A stretch of 64,000 nt of DNA from Streptomyces californicus. GTDB lineage: Bacteria > Actinomycetota > Actinomycetes > Streptomycetales > Streptomycetaceae. Each line of letters starts with the position of its first letter. Position 1 is the stretch's first letter. Below are positions 60,459 to 64,000 of this stretch, piece after piece. The DNA is taken from NCBI RefSeq assembly GCF_000717645.1, contig NZ_JNZZ01000006.1, forward strand, positions 276,534 through 340,533, written 5' to 3'. A program made the position numbers and the translations under genes. The notes under the pieces are model-generated. The model was not told the origin of the DNA and ran no database searches. It worked only from the letters and a program-made list of their open reading frames with translations.

Positions 60459-60466
60459 CTTGCGGG

Positions 60467-61780
60467 CTATTCGAGCAAGATCTCTTCTGGGCGTCGGTTC
60501 GTGATCGCGATCTCCCTATGGGTGAGGATGTGACCGAGGCACGCTTCCAGATCTCCCCCGTGATCGTCCCGGGCCATGCCCCTAAGTTCCCTGGCCAGTT
60601 CCAAGCCGTTGATCAAGACGATCGGGTACTGGTCTTCGACCATCTCTGTCTGTGCCGGCACGGAGTAGGCCCCGGTCGTGACGTACACGCCGATCCAGCC
60701 GCGGCGAAGTCGGGCCACGACACGGGCGATCTGTTCCGCGGTGACGAGGTTGTCGAGCTTGACGCATTTGGCCTGCCCGAGGACGACAAGGCTGGTGCCA
60801 GCCAAACCGCTGCCGATGTCGAGTCGGCCTACGAAGTCGGCACCACCATCGCCTGATCGACGCGTCAGCCACCCTTCGACGTAGCTGTTCCCGGCGCCAC
60901 GCAGCACCCGTGCTGCTACTGCTGAGGCCACTGCCTCGAAGTCGTGCTTACGCCCGTCGAAGTGATTGTAGATCAGCTCCAGGTCTTTGGCCTCAACAGT
61001 CCCGGGCTTAGCCCGCTGCTCGGGCACTTTGGTCACCTTGGCCCGGGCGACCCGCCGGCGAAGTCTGGGCAGGGCTGAGTGCCCGTGCTTGACCCACTCT
61101 CGCCAAGCCTTTGGCGCGAGTTCGAGCGTCTGCGCGTCGGCCAGAGTCTTGTCTCTGCGAGAGTCGATCCAAGCCCAGGACACCGTGTCGTCTTCAGCAG
61201 TAAGGTCGATGAGGGCGATGTCGTAGACGTAGTTCGTGAACGTCGCGTGGTCGCTGCCGCTCCACTGCACTAGACGCTCCGCCCGCTCGATCACGCCCAG
61301 TCCGCAGAATTCGACGTGCCCCTTGACCTTCCCGCTGCGCGATACTGCGCGGAACAACAACAGCGGGACGGCAGTTGCCCGCTCCTCAGGCGTGTGCCCC
61401 TGGTGCCCGGTGAAGGCATCGAGCAGGGCCGCGTTGCCCGTGGTCCTGCCTGGCGCCGCGGTGGTTGTGGCCTTGTGGTCCCCGAAGTAGCGCACGTGTC
61501 CGTTGTCCATGTCGAAAACGTCGTGCCAAGGTGTCTGCTCTGAGCCAGCCTTCCAGGGACTCGACCGGATGAGAATCACTGGGCGGCGCTCGCCGGCCGA
61601 TGTCCGGACCTTGGCCATGCCGTTGATCCCAGCCTCCAGCAGAGCCCTGGCTCGGTCCGGCGAGTGAGTCACGTGGTGGAAGTTAGGGTGCCCCTCGATC
61701 GTCGCCGGCTTTGGGTCCTTGCCAGTCGCATAGCGAAAGACCTGACCAATACGCAACTGACCACCCACATGAACCCCCAC
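60467..61780 (-). CDS. MspJI/AspBHI-like modification-dependent restriction endonuclease
   Basis: 437 residues. The N-terminal about 200 residues fit the AspBHI-type DNA-reading domain (HPNFHHVTHSPDRARALLEA, PWHDVFDMDNGHVRYFGDHK). The C-terminal Mrr-type catalytic domain (about 270-415) has the PD-(D/E)xK variant of the MspJI family: Asp about 315 in GGADFVG, then Gln-Ala-Lys at 336-338 in VVLGQAKC. MspJI-family enzymes cut DNA carrying 5-methyl- or 5-hydroxymethyl-cytosine. The frame opens at GTG 61780; GTG 61768 has a better GGGG site. It may defend the island's host against modified phage DNA. Confidence 0.8.
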   Translation of the reverse strand: MGVHVGGQLRIGQVFRYATGKDPKPATIEGHPNFHHVTHSPDRARALLEAGINGMAKVRTSAGERRPVILIRSSPWKAGSEQTPWHDVFDMDNGHVRYFGDHKATTTAAPGRTTGNAALLDAFTGHQGHTPEERATAVPLLLFRAVSRSGKVKGHVEFCGLGVIERAERLVQWSGSDHATFTNYVYDIALIDLTAEDDTVSWAWIDSRRDKTLADAQTLELAPKAWREWVKHGHSALPRLRRRVARAKVTKVPEQRAKPGTVEAKDLELIYNHFDGRKHDFEAVASAVAARVLRGAGNSYVEGWLTRRSGDGGADFVGRLDIGSGLAGTSLVVLGQAKCVKLDNLVTAEQIARVVARLRRGWIGVYVTTGAYSVPAQTEMVEDQYPIVLINGLELARELRGMARDDHGGDLEACLGHILTHREIAITNRRPEEILLE

Positions 61781-62142
61781 AACAGAACTGGCCTGACGAT
61801 CACCATGACCGTAGCGGTCAGCACTGACAGGCGGTCCAGACTCGTAGAGGGCCCCTGAGCTTGGGAATCAACGCTTCTCCAGCTTGTTGCGCCGCCCTGA
61901 CCAGCAATGACGGGCATCGAGGGAGCCTTCAGAGGTCCCCTTCGACGCCCGCCATTCACCGTGATTGCCCGGGCACGGCGTTGAGTGCTGACCTGTTCGT
62001 CCCGAAGCAACTTCAAGGAGCCTTCGACCTTGGGCCGATACGCCCCTCACCTGCTGTAGAGGTCCGCAGGCGTATGCGTGTGTCCACCGCAGTCCATCGG
62101 CGTTGTCACGCAGTTAGACACGCAGGAGAGCCTCGCCTGGGG
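61781..62142. other. Intergenic region in the island
   Basis: 362 bp. It contains the nuclease promoter on its left side and, at about 61911-61949, an interrupted inverted repeat (GGGCATCGAGGG with CCCTTCGACGCCC, a few mismatches). No gene seen. Confidence 0.4.
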
Positions 62143-62718
62143 CTACGCCTCCGCCTTGTACCACACCCTCGTGCAGGTGGGAGCCCCTGAGATCTCGCCC
62201 GCCGTTCCGCCGTACTCGCGACCAGACGGGCTCTTGAAGGTGAACTCGTGAACGCCCGTGTCCAATGCGAAGGACGAGGCGATCTCGATGAGGTCCTCAC
62301 CCACCTCCGTGTAGTGCAGTGCGATGTGAGTCCGGACTAGTTCCGCTGCCTGCGCACGATCAAGTGGCTGACTAGGGAATGCGCTCTGCGTGCGCCCCTT
62401 CACCTTGGAGATGAGGAAGCCGATGCCAGCTCCGATGCCCATACCGCCGGCGCCGCCTAGGGCATCGCTCGAGAGCTCCAGGATGAACTCTCCAAACGAC
62501 CCAGACGCTCCCCAGTTCGTCTCAGAGGTCTGCACCGACAGTGAGTTGGACACAGGGAAGTCGAGCTCGCCGTCGAGAGTGGTGAGGGTGGCCAAGTCCT
62601 CCTTGATCCCTTCGACCGGCACCCCGATCTCTATCAGTGACAGAGTCCAAGCTTCGCGGGGTGGCCTGTGTAGACCGGATGTCAGCCTGACTGCGATGCG
62701 GGCACTGAGAACTTCCAC
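62143..62718 (-). CDS. Hypothetical protein with trypco2-like features
   Basis: 191 residues from GTG 62718 (AAGGAG 7 nt upstream). N-terminal beta-rich part (IEIGVPVEGIKEDLATLTTL, LDGELDFPVSNSLSVQTS), a Gly-rich hydrophobic stretch (GGAGGMGIGAGIGFLISKVK) that could insert in a membrane, and a C-terminal domain (ALHYTEVGEDLIEIASSFAL, HEFTFKSPSGREYGG, APTCTRVWY). The domain order slightly recalls trypsin-co-occurring proteins of conflict systems, but I do not claim membership. Lower GC than the chromosome. Confidence 0.5.
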   Translation of the reverse strand: MEVLSARIAVRLTSGLHRPPREAWTLSLIEIGVPVEGIKEDLATLTTLDGELDFPVSNSLSVQTSETNWGASGSFGEFILELSSDALGGAGGMGIGAGIGFLISKVKGRTQSAFPSQPLDRAQAAELVRTHIALHYTEVGEDLIEIASSFALDTGVHEFTFKSPSGREYGGTAGEISGAPTCTRVWYKAEA

Positions 62719-62991
62719 TCGGACTCCTTGCCTATGCACTATGTGATGTTCGCAGGCTACTGCGGCCGTCACTGGTCCCCGGTTCCCTGCTGGTTGCCGG
62801 CCGATCGGGCGCGGGAGCCTTCTGATCCGTAGCTCTGGCCGGATCGGTCATCTACGGCCATTCCAGCCTCCAAGAAGCCCCGTAGAGACGGTAGCGGACC
62901 GGGGCGGGTGCTGGGGTTGCGGTACTCCGCGGCTGTACTGACAACCAGCCCGCCAACGCCATATGTCAGTGCCTCCACCTAGGGTCTCGGT

Positions 62992-63726
62992 GTGGAACGA
63001 GGACGCAGTATCCATCGCCGGGCAGCCGACCACATGGCCGAAGCATGGGCCGAGACTCAGTGGGGCTCACAAGCTCTTGCCGGCATGTATCGATGGACAC
63101 GCGACGCCGAATGGTCCGAGCGGATTGCAGTGTTGGGTCAGCCATTCAGTGGTTGGGACATGGGGCAACTGTTCTCCCTTCGCTGCCTTGCAGGCCTCTG
63201 GATGGAAGGCCTGTTAACCATCTCGGAAGTCGAAGTAGGCGCTCAGCCGAAGCAAGATTCTCAGCGTCAGGCCAATCAGCAGGCGCTTCTCCTCCTTCCC
63301 GAAGGCATATCGGCTACCGTCGACCCTGATCAGCGTGGAGCAGACGACGACGGGCTAGTGCGTTGGGAGAACCCCCTGAGTGGTCACTTCAATGATCCAA
63401 GCGACAACGAGTCTCAACCCGACACCATCGCACCTGGCTGGTCGCCCTTAGAAGTTGGTAACACGGATGCAAGCAGTACTTGCTTCCACTTGGCTCGCTC
63501 TGGAGCTCTTGCACGATGGCCGTACGGCGACACAATGCTTACGATCATGCAGACACGGCCGCGCACATTGATTCAGGGATGGCGAATGGGGGATCCCGCC
63601 TACGACGAAGTCATGGATGACCTTGTTGAGTTCAGTAACTGGATCGCTACCGGGCGGATGTTCGGGCCGAAGATCATGCGGGGGATGATGGAGGGAGAAA
63701 TATATTTTCCCTCTCCCAAAGCCTGA
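62992..63726 (+). CDS. Hypothetical protein in the island
   Basis: 244 residues from GTG 62992. Helical N-terminal half (HMAEAWAETQWGSQALAGMY, MGQLFSLRCLAGLWMEGLLT), a disordered acidic middle (PDQRGADDDGLVRWENPLSG), and a C-terminal domain with DASSTCFHLARSGALARWPY, IQGWRMGDPAYDEVMDDLVE and FGPKIMRGMMEGEIYF. No family recognised. Base composition is nearer 58-60% GC, unlike the chromosome to the left. Confidence 0.5.
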   Translation: MERGRSIHRRAADHMAEAWAETQWGSQALAGMYRWTRDAEWSERIAVLGQPFSGWDMGQLFSLRCLAGLWMEGLLTISEVEVGAQPKQDSQRQANQQALLLLPEGISATVDPDQRGADDDGLVRWENPLSGHFNDPSDNESQPDTIAPGWSPLEVGNTDASSTCFHLARSGALARWPYGDTMLTIMQTRPRTLIQGWRMGDPAYDEVMDDLVEFSNWIATGRMFGPKIMRGMMEGEIYFPSPKA

Positions 63727-63919
63727 TCGGCAGCAGCTCCATTCTTTCAGCGGCTGTCGTTGCCATGCCTTGTTTGGCAGCTAAGGTAATGGAACTCGGC
63801 TTCACTCGATTTAAGTTTTCCGGTTCGAATTCGGCCGATTTCCACTACCTCAACCCACCACTCACCCCGGTTCCCATCCCGTCCGCCTTCGACCCACACG
63901 TCGTGGAGCGGTCGTGGTT

Positions 63920-63969
63920 CAGGGCGTCAAGGTGGAGCGCGCCACTGTACGAACGACCTTGACGCCCTG
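63920..63969. repeat. Perfect 14-bp inverted repeat near the right edge
   Basis: CAGGGCGTCAAGGT (63920-63933) and ACCTTGACGCCCTG (63956-63969), 22-nt loop. It could terminate a gene beyond the window on the minus strand, or be part of an element end. Nothing convincing is coded between 63727 and 64000. Confidence 0.6.
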
Positions 63970-64000
63970 GGCCGCGACTGCTCGGCTCTGCCTGGGTCGA

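Noticed and set aside
63765..63962. A 65-codon plus-strand frame near the right edge
   Set aside because: No ribosome site, Pro/Ser-rich without pattern, and it ends inside a perfect inverted repeat.

Overview
The window is high-GC, strongly codon-biased actinobacterial chromosome. Gene content (mycothiol-dependent and F420-dependent oxidoreductase families, DUF2277, SCO2322-type protein, many GTG starts, tight GTGA/ATGA overlaps) points to Streptomyces or a close relative. Most of it is ordinary core or arm chromosome. Two segments stand out as acquired: about 24.8-27.75 kb (IS630-type transposase wrecks plus small, AT-richer genes, one resembling a contact-dependent-inhibition immunity protein) and everything right of about 58.59 kb (an island that starts exactly at a 3' tRNA fragment and runs off the right edge).

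Layout: 1-9.8 kb holds a Hsd4B-type enoyl-CoA hydratase (cut by the left edge), two MFS exporters, a BCCT transporter, an Ltp1-type thiolase and a fused double acyl-CoA dehydrogenase. 9.7-15.1 kb is a divergent IclR-pepE / DUF1177-NCS1 permease-M20 peptidase cluster. 15.2-20.6 kb has a methyltransferase, a cell-wall amidase lipoprotein, a repeat-tailed membrane protein, an Rv3520c-like F420 oxidoreductase and a mycothiol-dependent enzyme. 20.7-23.9 kb is a glycosyltransferase-methyltransferase-toroid operon divergent from a KstR-type TetR repressor (24.15 kb). 27.8-30.7 kb has a P450-type ferredoxin, an aldehyde dehydrogenase and a metallo-hydrolase. 31-36.9 kb is a cobalamin-riboswitch-led ECF uptake operon. 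37.1-39.9 kb is a divergent FadA5-type thiolase / CYP125-type P450 pair. 40-58.4 kb is mixed housekeeping (GT87-PAP2 fusion, serpin, exporters, HAD phosphatase, secreted nuclease, PhoD, DoxX, SOD-like, DedA, small membrane proteins, a divergent inositol-phosphatase-like protein, GNATs). 59.1-64 kb carries a DndB-like protein, an MspJI-type modification-dependent nuclease and unknown genes.

The main theme is a dispersed sterol side-chain catabolic gene set: KstR-like repressor, CYP125, ferredoxin, aldehyde dehydrogenase, FadE34-like dehydrogenase, Hsd4B, FadA5, Ltp1 and an Rv3520c homologue. Their upstream regions carry copies of the mycobacterial KstR operator pattern TNNAACNNGTTNNA (three exact, four with one mismatch in the specified bases). 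Several also carry a second inverted repeat, CTGAC-N5-GTCAG, which implies a second regulator. No ring-degradation genes are present in this window.

All calls rest on reading the sequence and recalled family features. No database search was run; residue numbers are approximate.
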